64,000 nt of DNA from Escallonia rubra (GCA_033065855.1 JAVXUO010002326.1:1054001-1118000), one strand, 5' to 3'. Positions 48,452 to 60,408 are shown, counted from the first letter of the stretch. Made by a program: numbers and translations. The notes: generated by a model from the sequence alone, not told the origin.

Positions 48452-50090
48452 AAGTGTCGAATACGAATTTTGGAGTAAAAATGATTTTGGGCTGTAACAA
48501 TACAAAATACTCAATTTCTTGTATCTTTTTTATGCTTAGGAGTAAACTATGTTAAAATTTACGCATATATTTGAACGCTGTGATTTGGACAATCCAGTAC
48601 GGTATTGGTCTTTTTGCAAATTTAGATTCTACGAAGACCACGTAATTAGGTCGCATTCTTGAAATCTATTCGTTTAGTAGCACCAGATAACGTAATAATC
48701 TGAAGATTCTCCGATCAGTTGAAACCGGAAGCTATCAAACCGAAAGCTATCAACTCGGTAGAAAATAATTGATGGCTTGTCAATATGAAATGGGGTCCTA
48801 GGTGAACATTGTGGAAACGTTACTTTTATAATTTTTTGATGGTTTGTTACAAATAACTAATGGTTGGTATCGGCTTATCCCTAGAAATGTTAATCTTCCA
48901 TTTTATTGTAAGGTAATCTCTTAAATCTTAACAAGGAATAAAAATAACTGGTGGCCTTCGACAATTTATGCAATATCACAATAGTATAGTTGGTAAGTAA
49001 CTTTTCAAGTAAACTCGCAACTCGCGCACAAATAACGCCTAAGAAAGATCTCTTTCGCTGCATATGTGGTCGCAATAAAGACGTTTCTTCTACCGCACGT
49101 TCTACATACTAACTTTAGACAACACAGTTCTGGTTTAAGTTCCTTTTTCGCGTACTAATTTTTGAAGTTACAATTGTCACCTCAATCTTAATTGTCATGT
49201 TCGGCTAGAAACCAAAAAAACATTATTGCACGTAAGATCGAGTTCGTTATGACAATTTTAGAAACTTCGTAATGAATAATCCAGGTTTCGAACGACTTAT
49301 TTGTCGTACTCTACGCTCGGTGTTCTATTAATAAATACCTTCTTGAATATGTGATTCTAGTTGTATGAGGGATTGTTATGAGGGCTCTATTACATCATGA
49401 GCATGACGCTAGTCATCCTTGACAATATTTTGAAGGTCATTTTTCGTGGTGACCACGTCAATTTCCATGCTTATGGTCTAGTTCACAGCTTAAGCTTTAA
49501 GAGAACAAAATCATATCCATTTTTTAAGGGAAAAACCTTTATGAGCTCGTAAAGAGTTGATGCGCTTGCCGTAATATCACCTAAGGGAAAAAACTTTATG
49601 AGCTCGTAAAGAGTTCTAGATTGTTTTTTATTTGCTGAAAGAATTAAGAGAAAATCCTACCTTCAATTTTAGATCGCAAGAAACTGTAACTGTGGTCTTA
49701 AACACAATGTTTAGTTCTTCATATTGTAAGGATTCGCGAAAGAAGTTCAAGTAATGGTTTGAAATTAATTATGGCAAGTAGTCATGCATGAAAGCTAGTA
49801 ATGTGAAAACAAGTTCACAAATACGTGAATAATAAGAAGACAGAATCCACATTATATTGCGGTAATCCACATAAAGTTTTCAAAATCACATCTCCATTGC
49901 TACCTTTACTACCTACTCGAGACCACCTATTCTGATTTATATCAACTCCGTCCCCCACAACCAGGCATCTCTAACACCTATATATCTCGTCTATCATAAT
50001 TCATTTAGCCCATCATCTATAAGGACGTCCCAATCTACCAACTTCAATAACCACTTCAGTTATTAATTTACTCTCACATCATCTTTAGAA
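48452..50090. other. Upstream region of the MBD-like gene; matches 52.8-53.9 kb
   Basis: About 48990-50040 is similar along its length to about 52860-53800 (shared landmarks GCATATGTGG against CATATGTTGCC, TCGTGGTGACCACG at 49446 and 53262). So the gene and its flank form one unit about 3.8 kb long that is repeated. 48452-48990 shows nothing recognisable. Confidence 0.6.
49978..49985 (+). promoter_or_regulatory. TATA-like box of the MBD-like gene
   Basis: CTATATAT lies 106 bp upstream of the ATG at 50091. The corresponding position in the decayed copy at 60.8 kb has lost it. The assignment is by position and motif only. Confidence 0.45.
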
Positions 50091-52429
50091 ATGGCTTCAT
50101 CTGGTGAGAACAATTCCTCATACTTAACTAGGAACGAGAGTCAACTTAATGTTCCAAATCAACATTCAAGGATTCCCCTCCAAGGGTTTGAAAATGTAAG
50201 TGATCTTGGGTTGGCCTAGAGTTAATGTTGCATTATATATATTGTTGATACCTAAGAGTTTTTTAGATCTAATTCTACGTCGTTTTGTTCTTTTTATCAA
50301 TAAATGTAAAAAATACGTTATAGCCGCCATCACAAGAAACAAAAGGCGAAACCGAAGGCGTTGAGGTGGCAGATCCCATATCGCCGCCATCACAAGAAAC
50401 AAAAGGGGAAACCGAAGGCGTGAAGATGGTTGATCCCATATCCTACATGTTTCCTGAAAATTCGGACATTCAACCAATAATAACGGCTGAGGTAGGAATT
50501 TTCTCCTTTTAAGTTGTTCTCTTTTTTTTTGTGTGGCTAAACATCCTTTATATGATAACCCTAGCTCTAAGAGAGGTAAAAAAAATTAGGGTCAAAGAAC
50601 AGAACTTAAAGGAAACTCAATTAAGTTTTAGGCACAAAAAAGTAATAAAAGTAGTATGAAAACAAGTGATGAATATGATATATTGATGAACTAATGATTT
50701 GTAGCGATAGCATCCTTTTAAGAAGTGGGAAAAAAAAAATCAGCATCAATAACAAGAATGAAGACCTTGAATATATGTGTATCTGTGTAGGGTAGGGCAT
50801 GTGTGTGCGCGCGCGCGCAGGCACTTGAAATATGAATGTAAAACACTTGCATTCACTAATTGGTCTTAACACTACGATTTACACTATAGAATCTATCAAC
50901 ATTGGAGATATTGCCGTTCATGCCAAAGCGAGCCACAAGAGGATCATCAAAGATTCTCGATACTTCGGATGCGATAACAGTTCATCTAGAGCAGTGCTGC
51001 ATTGACTACATAAAAAGGTCGGATAAGGTAATTTCATCCCTCAACCTCTCCCTTGAAACTGTATATTAACTCCCTTTGTATTTAAAATGAAATATGTAGG
51101 ATAGCTTACCATTGTGATGTTTGACAAAATTTTGGATGTTGATACTTAGATTGTATTAGTGTGTTTTATGTTTAGTAGTTAATGCATGGTCACCTAACCT
51201 AGAAGTTAAAACTTGATAACGTAATCTAGAAACGATCCCGAGATGACTATATGTCTCGACGAACCAAGAATCAGAGCACTTTGACATGGAATGAACGACT
51301 AGAAGGATGGGCAATTCAGTTAAGACAACGTTCGAATGGAAGAATCGATAAGGTATGGAAGTTGGATCTCCTTTTTATGTTTTATTTCTTCTTAAAACTC
51401 ATAAATCTAGTACTGCAAAACTTAGTAAAATATTTTCTGCAGTTTTATCTCCACAAGAACTACTGTACACTTCGATCTTTGGTCGACGTTCAAAATTATA
51501 TCGTTTATGGTGTTCATCCGCGTAGACCACAACGTCCCGAGGAAGAAATCCCAAAAGGAGCCTCGTTGGTGAGTTATATTATCCATTAGTTGCTATTCAT
51601 TTTCTTTTTTTATGGTTTTTTCATTTTTGAACTTCAAGACAATGACTATTTAGACAACTAAAATACTTGTACTAACTTGTTTAATACCAAATTCAAATTA
51701 TAAAAAATGTAAAATTCAATCATATACAGCACTAAAAATGATGATAACTCTTCTAGGTTGCTTGAATACCATTTTCAACACCTTTATATGACAAAAAAAA
51801 AATGAGTTTCAGTCGTATATTTGCAAGTAGAATTTGAAAAGGATAGCAGACAATAAAATTCTAAAAACATGAACTGAAGATAGAGTAAATGGTAACTAAA
51901 CGGAGTTTAATGTGCAAGTATCGCGATGTCCTCTATTCACCTAGTACCTAGGCTTATAAAATATCATCAGTTAATCACATTTTAAGAATGTCAACATCGA
52001 AATGAAAAAGCCGTTCATCACTTTATTAAGGTACCAATCTAAACACACTTAAGAAAAAATCTGTGCAAATTTCAAGCTTCTTCAGTGCATAGCTTTAACA
52101 TTACAAGCAAAAGTTTACATGGTTTTGGTTGTACTGGCCAGCAGAGTCTTCAACCAATGACGGGATCAGCACAAGCAGGCTCATCAAAGAGAAAGATAAC
52201 TAATGAGCGTTCAGAAGCTAGTGGTACCTCCCCAGAGCAAGCTCCAAGCTGCCAATATGCAAGCAACAAGGAGTATGTCGAGGCATTTTTGGCCGCGGCA
52301 TATAATAACCTACTTAACCGCGATAACAACACGAAAGATAATTGTGTTGTTCCTTCAAAGACTTGCAATGAAGACATTAAAAGAACGATTAAACAACTCT
52401 TCACTATGGGAAATTCATATGTTCCGTAG
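50091..52429 (+). CDS. Methyl-CpG-binding-domain (MBD)-like protein, six exons
   Basis: The exons are 50091-50195, 50324-50491, 50890-51027, 51230-51352, 51443-51568 and 52142-52429 (35, 56, 46, 41, 42 and 95 codons, then TAG). All five junctions are phase 0 with GT/AG. The last acceptor could be 3 bp further right (52145). The MBD-like region spans exons 4-5: WNERLEGWAIQLRQRSNGRI then DKFYLHKNYCTLRSLVDVQN then YIVYGVHP. The pattern W...GW....R.R..G..DK.Y......RSL..V..Y is that of plant MBD proteins, which read DNA methylation or join chromatin complexes in the nucleus. The loop residues that contact methyl-C in binding members are poorly kept, so methyl binding is uncertain. Exon 2 holds a 20-residue tandem repeat (PPSQETKGETEGVEVADPIS, twice). 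Exon 6 is Ser/Lys-rich with a helix-prone end. This is the only copy in the window with all exons open. Neighbouring copies are decayed. Confidence 0.7.
50324..50443 (+). repeat. 60-bp in-frame tandem duplication in exon 2 of the MBD-like gene
   Basis: Two 60-bp units, each starting CCGCCATCACAAGAAACAAA, encode 20-residue repeats that differ at three codons in the second half. The intron side ends exactly at the first unit. Being a multiple of three, it keeps the frame. Confidence 0.9.
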
Positions 52430-53329
52430 TACAAGATGTTGTAGGAATTGCGGTACACATATTATGAAGTGATTTATGATATTGTTTTCTATTCAAAAAC
52501 TTGAGTTTGAATTGCTAGTGTTATCAAAATTTGTTACGAATAAAATCAAACTTCTTTTGATCCTTTTGAGATTTCAGTGGTGTTGCGTACTTTATGCTAA
52601 CATTCGACATTGCGATAAAGTTGATGAATAGGCTTACTTAGACGATCGCTTTCCATGCTCTACTTTTAGATAAGCTAATAACGAAGACGTCATCGATCAT
52701 TTTTTGTCAATGTCCGGCACAAAATTTTTATCTATTATCTAAAATAACTTGCTAAAAAGTTATAACGGAGTCCTTATTGAAGATCATCAAAATTTTATTT
52801 ATGGTTTGCAGTAAGTATGTACATTTGCATTGATTGCGGCAGATTCCATTTTTTTTAAGATGATCAATTATGATGTGCTCATGTTGACAAATCACTTTGT
52901 TAGTAAACTCCAGCACGAGTAACGTGCATGAAAAAATCCCTTTTATGCTACATATGTTGCCACATGCAAAGCTAGAGTTGCGTTAACAACACATTTTATG
53001 GACTAATTTTAGAATTCTACTTGTGGTTTAAGGTTTTCTTTTCTAGTGAATTGCGTGACTACCATGTCATCCATGCCAGTTGTTAATGTCGAGCAAGGAA
53101 TTTGTGAAGTATTAAACAGTAAATCTCTATGCACTCTTTTTATAAACTTTATTTTGATTAAGAAGGTTTCACACGGATTTTGTGTCCTACACCATACTAA
53201 TTATAATAAATACAATTTTGAGTACGTACTTGTGGTTGTACTAGGGCTTGAGGGCATTGTTTCGTGGTGACCACGACATGGCATGAAATTTTTATAAACT
53301 CGAACTCAAGTTGATTCGTATGCACGAAA
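52430..53329. other. 3' flank of the MBD-like gene and start of the next unit
   Basis: No gene was seen. From about 52850 on, the sequence resembles 48990-49500, so the boundary between repeated units is near 52850. A 74-codon open frame (53046-53270) within it looks like chance. Confidence 0.45.
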
Positions 53330-54660
53330 GTAGCAATTCTTCATTAAATACCCAAAAAGGATCAAGTTTAGCTGTATACATAACTTTCCATTCGTCAAGG
53401 CATTGTCCTATTTCCTTTTTCTTTTTCTTTTTTTTGAGGTAAAAACGAAACTCCTAGTGTATTGACTGAAAATCATTGGGAAAAGTACCGCTGGTCTTAA
53501 ACTGAATGTTTAGTTCATTAATATTGTTATAGTTCATTAAAGATACCTGAAGACAATTCATAAACTGCAAAAGAACCCAAGTCGCAGTGAGAAAACAATT
53601 ATGGCACATAAGCATGCACAGAAGTTAGAAACGTGGAAATTGGTAAGCGTATATGGTTACTAACGAAGAAAGACACGGTTTAACAACAGTTTGAACATTT
53701 GATAAATGCTACAATATGTTTCAAAATCACAACCACATTGTTGCCTAACCGATGAAAATTATTGAAGCTATATTAACTTGCATGCTAAGTGGCTTATGTG
53801 TCACTGGCAATCATGATTTATAAATTCAAGGTTCGATTAAACGATGTGCTCGTAAAGCAGTGACACTAGCATCATAAACAAGTAAGGATGATTTTCCACT
53901 CAACAAGCATTGTCCTATTTTTTTTTTTTTTTTTGTGGGAAGAGAAAAAGAGAAACTCCTTATATTAACTGTCAAATATTTAAAAAAAGATACCTCGGAA
54001 AGTTTAATTTATCATTTTTTGGTATTATTCATAAGAAATACCTCAAGGACATTTGTAAAGTAAAAAAATTATTTTAAGTGTGGTATAGGTAACTATATAT
54101 CAATAATAAAGAAAGACAGAACTCAACGATAGATTATACCCTCAAAGTCTTGAGTTCGAATCCTCATACCGACGGGCCACATATAAATTACAGTTCTGAT
54201 TATTAAAAAAAAATAGATTATACCATTCCACAAATAATAAATTTTCAAAATCACATTTCGATTACAACCAAGTCTTTTAAAGGGAACACAATATAGGTAA
54301 ATGGTACAACGTATAGGAACTCATAGCCGTCAACTTTGACACCCCCATGTTGTTATTAATTACTCTTGGGTATGCATAAAGTTATTGTTTATGTTATGAC
54401 TTATACTGAATCCAATTCTATGTTCTTTTTATCACTTTTCGTCATCAAAGTTTTGTTGATAAAATATTATAATCGTCAACATAAGAAAATAAAAGAGGCT
54501 ATGGAATGGAAGGTGTTCTGGTCATAGATCTCATATCCTACAAGCAAATATATTAGGGAGATGTAGAACAAGCAATGCATGTGTTACAATCATTCACAAT
54601 TGTTTTGCAGTGCTAGCATCATTTTAAGATGTGTCGAGAACATTTCACCATAAATTCGGA
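53330..54660 (+). pseudogene. Decayed MBD-like unit: two upstream subrepeats and exon-2-like remnant
   Basis: Two successive versions of the roughly 0.5 kb upstream subrepeat are seen (about 53385-53810 and 53811-54340; each has GTCCTATTT, a T-rich tract, GAAACTCCTxxTAT, a GCAGTGAG or similar block and TTTCAAAATCACA). Then exon 1 is missing. Intron-1-like sequence (54400-54440) follows, with a decayed exon 2 (about 54465-54545, ending GATCTCATATCCTAC) and the start of intron 2 (to 54660). The copy is cut there by a CACTA end. It cannot encode a protein. Confidence 0.6.
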
Positions 54661-55318
54661 GAGTATACTACAAGAAAAATAACAATTAGCGACGGAAAAA
54701 ATCCGTCGCTAAATATGCTAATTCCGTCAGTAAATCCGTTAGCGACGAAAATTCCGTCGCTAAAGTTTCATCGCTTAAACCCTCGTCGCTAAAGGTTTTA
54801 TCGACGGAATTAGTGCGTCCATCAGTAATGTCTTTGTTATTAGCGGCGGAATTGGTCACACTTTAGCGACGGAATTTCCGTCACTAGAAATATTTTTTAG
54901 TTTTCAAAAAATTAATTTTTTAAAAATAAATAATTGAAATATAAATATATTTTTATGCATTATTAAAAAAATTATCATTAGCAACGGAAATTTCTTCGCC
55001 AATTCCATCGCCAAGTTTAATACAGGACAAATTTTTCGTCGCTAATTCTGTCGCAAAAACCATATTTAGAAGCTAAATAAATTTTTCCATTGCAAAAACC
55101 ATATTTAAGAGCTAAATATTTTTTTCCGTCGTTAATTCTGTCGCAAAAAAAAATGCATATTAAGGAATTTTTCCGTCGCAAAAATCATATTTAGGAGCTA
55201 AAAATTTTGAAAATAGAAATTATTAAATATGCATAATAGATTATACTATTCTTAATTGATGCCACAACTTGTGACAATAATAATCCAACATTTGACAGTG
55301 AACTGAAGATAACAAATA

Positions 55319-56324
55319 GGGCAAATTATATCTATGTCCCTGAGGTTAGGGTATAATTACGTTCAAGGACATTAAGTTTTAAAATGTAACATATCGTGAC
55401 CAAACACTTTTTAAATGTATCAGACATGTCCATCCATCAGGGTTCCGTCCAAAAAGTGTACTTTTTGTATGATGTCATAAATATATATTTTTAAAATGAC
55501 GATACTACCCCTTGTACTGTATATACTGAATATTTTTAAAAAATTTAAATTAAGATTTCATGCCTTAATTTAAAGTCACAATGTATCACCTTGCAAATTT
55601 GCAAATTAGGATTTTGTTGAAACCCTAATTTGCAAATTAGGGTTTTCTTGAAACCCTAATTTGGAAATTTTGATTTCTTCTCTCTCCCATTGCCGGCGAC
55701 CAATCTCCTGCCGGCGTCGCCTCCATCTCCGGCGACGTCGCCCTTCTCCTTCCATCTGTTCTCTCTCCCCGCACGTCGCCCTCTCCGCGGCAGCCCTTTC
55801 CCTCGCCCCACACCGGCAGCGCCTTCTCTCGCCCCATGACGACAGCACCTTTCCTCGCCCCATGACGGCATCCCCTTCCCTCCGCCGACCTAGATCTAAA
55901 ATAAAGAGACGAGAGAGACGACCTTGATCTGAACATGGACATGGTCGCCGCCATCCCCTTCCCTCCGCCAGCCCCTTCCCAACAACCTAGATCTGAAATG
56001 ACGAGACATGAGAGACGACAATATCTGAGGCCCGCGACCTGCCGAACATGCACATGGTCACCGAGCACCTCCGCCGCTGCTGCACCGTCTTCGACGCCCA
56101 CTGTGAAATGAAGAGACGAGAGATGGAGAGAGAGAGGAAAGAGAGAAAAAAAAGATGAAGAAAATGGAATTTTAATTTTATGTTTGGGCAATTCAGTCTT
56201 TTTGTCAAAACCGTTACGTATTTTTATATTCTGTTTGGTCAACGGACATAAGTGTAATTTGTCCAAACTATTATCCTTGCCTGTAATTATACCCTAACCT
56301 CAGGGACAGAGATGTAATTTGCCC
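55319..56324. mobile_element. Mutator-like (MULE) non-autonomous transposon, 1006 bp, with GC-rich cargo
   Basis: The terminal inverted repeats begin GGGCAAATTATATCTATGTC on the left and match the right end (…CAGGGACAGAGATG, TAATTTGCCC). A perfect 9-bp target duplication TAACAAATA flanks it (55310-55318 and 56325-56333). About 55690-56100 is GC-rich, with long open frames on both strands, unlike the AT-rich ends. This is the look of a Pack-MULE cargo, but the source gene was not recognised. The TIR is related to that of the MULE at 45358. Confidence 0.95.
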
Positions 56325-56462
56325 TAACAAATATTCAGCATTTGTTGAATACCACTAAAAGTTAACAATTGAGTTAGTGCATCTAAATCAACCAGTTGCT
56401 TAGTTACCAAAATGAACAAATATCCCAACAAATGTAACGTCAGATCTGGTCACATAAAGCAA

Positions 56463-56531
56463 TCATCCACCAAGCTTATCGAATGTTTCATCATTGTCAT
56501 TCTCAGTAGTATCAGTCGCGGTAACTTTGGC
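56463..56531 (-). pseudogene. Short terminal exon in the second CACTA element
   Basis: After an acceptor (TTTTGTTACAG on the minus strand), the frame reads AKVTATDTTENDNDETFDKL then GG and a stop. It is a small acidic exon like the one at 47639-47722. The call is by analogy. Confidence 0.35.
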
Positions 56532-56654
56532 CTGTAACAAAACAATTAAAGGCATGTTAAAGGATGTGCATCAATGTACTTGCATAACCAAGCCTAACCA
56601 TGAATTCAACCTAAAATCTGTGAGTCAAACATATTGGCAGTTGATATGGTGCTT

Positions 56655-56985
56655 ACATTAAGCCATTGGGCAAAGTGCGTTGGAAAAGAGACTGGGTGAT
56701 CTATATGCAAGGTTCTCCAATGTAAGTAGAGGCAATGTGATTAGGGATTTTGAACAGCTCAGACAAGTAACTACTGTGGGAGAATATTATAATCAATTTG
56801 AAGAATTGAGGGCCCAGGTGGTGGAGGAGTTCAGAATATTGGATGAGAGCTACTTTTTGACGAGCTTTGTGGAAGATTGAGGCTTGGAATCAGAAGTCTT
56901 GTAGAGCAATTTGAGGTTATTACACCGACTAAGGCTATCCACGTGGCAAGGAAAGATAAGATTGCAATTAACAACCTGATTAGCA
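56655..56985 (+). mobile_element. Scrap of a Ty3/gypsy gag
   Basis: The plus strand shows a gag-type stretch: VGEYYNQFEELRAQV and ESYFLTSFVE, followed by a LGIRSLVEQFEVITPTKAI part. This matches the plant retrotransposon gag family. No LTR, primer site or pol is attached. It is a fossil fragment with at least one break. It lies directly upstream of a LINE that is not related to it. Confidence 0.65.
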
Positions 56986-57044
56986 GAGACTTGTACTCAC
57001 TACACCTTCAATCCAAAACATGTGACCACCAACTCCAAACTGTG

Positions 57045-60000
57045 AACATACCTACATACCAAAAACCCATCTCATGGAACAAAGGTCTCGGCACAAACTC
57101 AATTGGCTCCTCGATTGTGGGGAAGCACTCTGGGCACAGAAATCATCCATCCGATGGTTACAGCTGGGGGATAGGAATACTCACTTTTTTCATATATCCA
57201 CAATTACCAGAAGACAACGTAATCGTATTTCTTACTTGGAAGATGATCGGGGAATCGGTCTTCAATCACATACGGACATCGCGAACAGTCTTCGGCAACA
57301 CTTCAAAGGGATTTTTTGCCCTCTATCTCACCCCTCCTCTACTCCTTGGATGTCGAGATCTACCGAAGGACTGACTAAATCACTCACAGCGGACCACATT
57401 GAATGGCTATCCAAACCTTTCACTGCACAGGAGGTTAAACAAGCCCTCTTTGATATTAAACATCTTAAAGCCCCAGGCCCTGACGGCATCCCAGCCATCG
57501 TTTACCAACAGTGTTGGGGTTTTTTGGAAACTCCGATCACCTCTGCAGTCCTCTCTTTTCTCCGATCGGGCTTTCTTCTGAAAGCAGTAAACAAATCTTT
57601 TTTGGTCCTTATTCCAAAGAAACCCAACCCTAAAGTAGCAGCTGACTTTAGACCAATTTCTCTGTGCAATACTATTTACAAAATCATAGGCAAAACTTTA
57701 GCCAATAGAATTAAACCGTTATTGCCTTACCTCATCTCGGAACACCAGAATGCCTTCATTGGAGGCCGTCACATTACAGATAACATCTTTATTGCTCAAG
57801 AGCTAGCCAACAAGATCCGAACAACTCGTACCGGTAAAGCAGTGTATGGGGCCATTAAGATGGATATGAGTAAGGCCTACGACAGAGTTAACTGGGCATA
57901 TCTGGAAACTATCCTCAAGCAATCCAAGTTCCCAGGATTTTTTATCAAGTTAATCATGGCCTGTGTAACTACTGTCTCCTATGAAATTCTACTCAATGGC
58001 TCCCCCATTGAAAGATTCCAACCCACTTGTGGACTTCGTCAGGGAGACCCCCTTTCCCCTTATCTGTTCCTCCTTTGCGCCGAGATGCTTTCATCATCCC
58101 TCCAATTGGCACATGATTCGGGCCATGTCCCGGGTATCAAATTGGGAAGACACTGCCCACCGCTCAACCACTTACTTTTTGCGGATGATATTATGATTTT
58201 CACCAAATTGAACCAAGTCTCTTGCAGTCGCCTGAAACATCTTCTCCGACAATACTGCGAAGTTTCGAGACAACAGATCAATCTTCAAAAATCCTCTCTC
58301 ACCATTAGCCCCAACGCTACCATTGAAGAAGGCAACAATATCAAGGGATGGCTGGGTTTTCAAACCTCGGATTCCTTTGGACAATACCTTGGCACAACAC
58401 TTGATATCATTACTCACAAAAAGCTATATTTTCATACCATCATTGACAAAGTTAAAGCTAGATGTGCAGGATGGAAAGGCAGTCTTCTAAACAAAGCAGG
58501 ACGAGCAACGCTCATATCTTCGGTGCTCACTTCCCTACTCCTATATCACATGCAAATCTGCCTTTTTCCTAGGTACGTTACAAAAAAGCTAAACCAGATC
58601 CTTGGCAGATTCTTTTGGTCCGGTACGGAACTTAAACAAGGTTTACATTGGATCAACTGACCCGCCCTTTGCACTCCAAAAAATGCCGGTGGATTAGGTT
58701 TCAAGGAAACAGGCCTTTTCAACAGATCTCTTCTAGCTAAAACTAGTTGGAGGTTGTGGACGGATCCTCAGTCGCTAATGGCCAAACAATTATTGGGGAA
58801 ATATTGCCATAACTATAACTATAACTTCCTCCTTAGCCCAGATCAGGGCAATTTCTCTTCGGGATGGCGTAGTATCCTCGCCGGTAGAAAATTGCTCAAA
58901 GCCGGACTCAGATGGCAAGTTGGTACAGGGACTCAAATACATATCTGGCAAGATGACTGGATTCCCCATTTTGACGGTAAACCAAGTCTTCCGGATCGAG
59001 GATCTTCTACGCCTCCAGACAAAGTCAGTGACCTTATTACCAATGGCTCATGGGATAAACGCACACTCAAGCAATGGTTCCCTACTTCCCTAATTCCGAA
59101 AATACTGGCTATACATCTCTCTCCGAACCAACTATCTGACCAGTTAGTTTGGAAACATTCATCCAAGGGTACCTTCTTCGTAGCCTCTGCATATGAACAG
59201 GCCCTTTCTACGCATACAACCAACAACCAAAGCGTAGTTTTGGGGCAGATCAGTGGGGAAAATCCTAAAATTTGGCCGATCCTGTGGAAAATCCTAAATT
59301 TCTCCTTTGGCAAGCCCTCTGGGACAGACTTCCCCTTCAAAGCAAACTTTACAGCTTCAAGATATCTGACACGCCGCTGTGCCCTTTATGCCATGAAGAA
59401 CCAGAGACACTAAATCACCTCCTCCTCTCCTGCCCGTTGGTTCGCCCAATTTGGTTTGGTGGCCCTACCGGCTTCAGATCGGATAACATTTCTAGACCCT
59501 TCCGAGAATGGCTCATCGCTTGGCTTATAAAAACTAAAAATAAAAGCAAGCATAAATCACAAACTCTCTCTATAATAACTACTATCTGGTGCATATGGAT
59601 TCATAGAAATCACTGCATTTTTCGATTCAAGGATTTCAATCCCCTCCTTGTTATTACCGACATCACTACCTTACGACACAAAATTCTTCGCTACCAACTT
59701 AATGGTCCTCGCCACCCTCCGTCATCCCCACGCCTTCACATTTTTCATCAAAACCTCTTGACCTGTACCTGCTCACACTTGAACCCTATATCTGTGTTTA
59801 TGTCTGTAACCTTTGATAAAGTTCGCCAAAGATTAGGTATCGGACTCACTTGCAAAACTCATCAGTCTTTTCGTTGTGGCTCAGCAGCCTTCTCTTCTCA
59901 TGCTTCGGACTGGCTTACGGCCCAAGCCAAGAGCCTACTACTCATGACAACCTGGGCTATTTCGAAACACATTACTCACTTGCATCTAATGACTAACTCT

Positions 60001-60408
60001 AGTTTTCTTTTCTCACAGCTAACCAACAGTGATGATGTACCTGACACTGCGACCCCTATTATGTATGATTTTTGTCAAGTAGTTTCTTCCTTGCACCTTT
60101 TCAGTATTGCCATGACAGAACAGAGGCACTTAAAGGAGGCCAGATCACTAACAGCTTTTGCTTGTCATGCCCGCATTCCCGTATACCAGGATTGGGTTCA
60201 TGATTTATGTTGTAACTGATCTGCAGTTCCTTTATTTTGCAGTTGTTTTTTGGACGCCTGTATTCTGTCCCCGTGTTATATATCTCTGTACTTTCTGGCC
60301 TTTATTTACATGACATCCATAGTCATGGTCTATTATGTATAGCCAATTCTGGCTAATCTGTACTCCTAAACTTTATTTCAATGCAATTCTCATCTTATAA
60401 AAAAAAAA
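57045..60408 (+). mobile_element. L1-type LINE, 5' truncated, with RT, zf-RVT and degenerate RNase H-like end
   Basis: ORF2 begins after the endonuclease, at RSRHKLNWLLDCGEALWAQK, a common plant L1 linker. The RT spans about 57440-58300: LIPKKPNPKVAADFRPISLC, MDMSKAYDRVNW, GLRQGDPLSPYLF and the catalytic FADD at about 58175. The frame is open for 528 codons (57074-58660), where TGA interrupts it. The same frame goes on to about 59290, followed by a shift into the frame 59272-60219. That part holds the zinc motif CPLCHEEPETLNHLLLSC and a weak RNase H-like tail. A 3' UTR ends in a short A run (60400-60408). No target duplication was found. It is not functional (one stop, one frameshift, no endonuclease), but the long RT frame points to modest age. 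Confidence 0.9.

Larger units (their letters stand above)
54666..56640 (-). mobile_element. Second CACTA-type transposon, right end missing, carrying a MULE
   Basis: The left end TACTACAAGAAAAA (54666-54679) matches the plant CACTA terminus with its first base changed. Subterminal repeats of TTAGCGACGGAA and CCGTCGCTAA follow (54690-55190). A short exon on the minus strand (56463-56531) resembles the acidic last exon of CACTA-borne genes. The right end was not found; the gag scrap and LINE start beyond about 56640. The MULE (55319-56324) is inside. The right limit is approximate. Confidence 0.65.

Noticed and set aside
52085-52141. Earlier start for exon 6 of the MBD-like gene
   Set aside because: The AG sites at 52076, 52085, 52092, 52106 and 52113 give the wrong phase for the open frame; 52142 (or 52145) is the first that keeps phase 0.
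54666-55190. Short GTCGCTAA inverted repeats as a separate MITE
   Set aside because: They follow a CACTA-type terminus and fit its subterminal repeats.
55637-56266. 209-codon frame in the MULE interior as a host gene
   Set aside because: It lies inside a MULE with perfect target duplications and is low-complexity, and overlapping frames on both strands are equally open.
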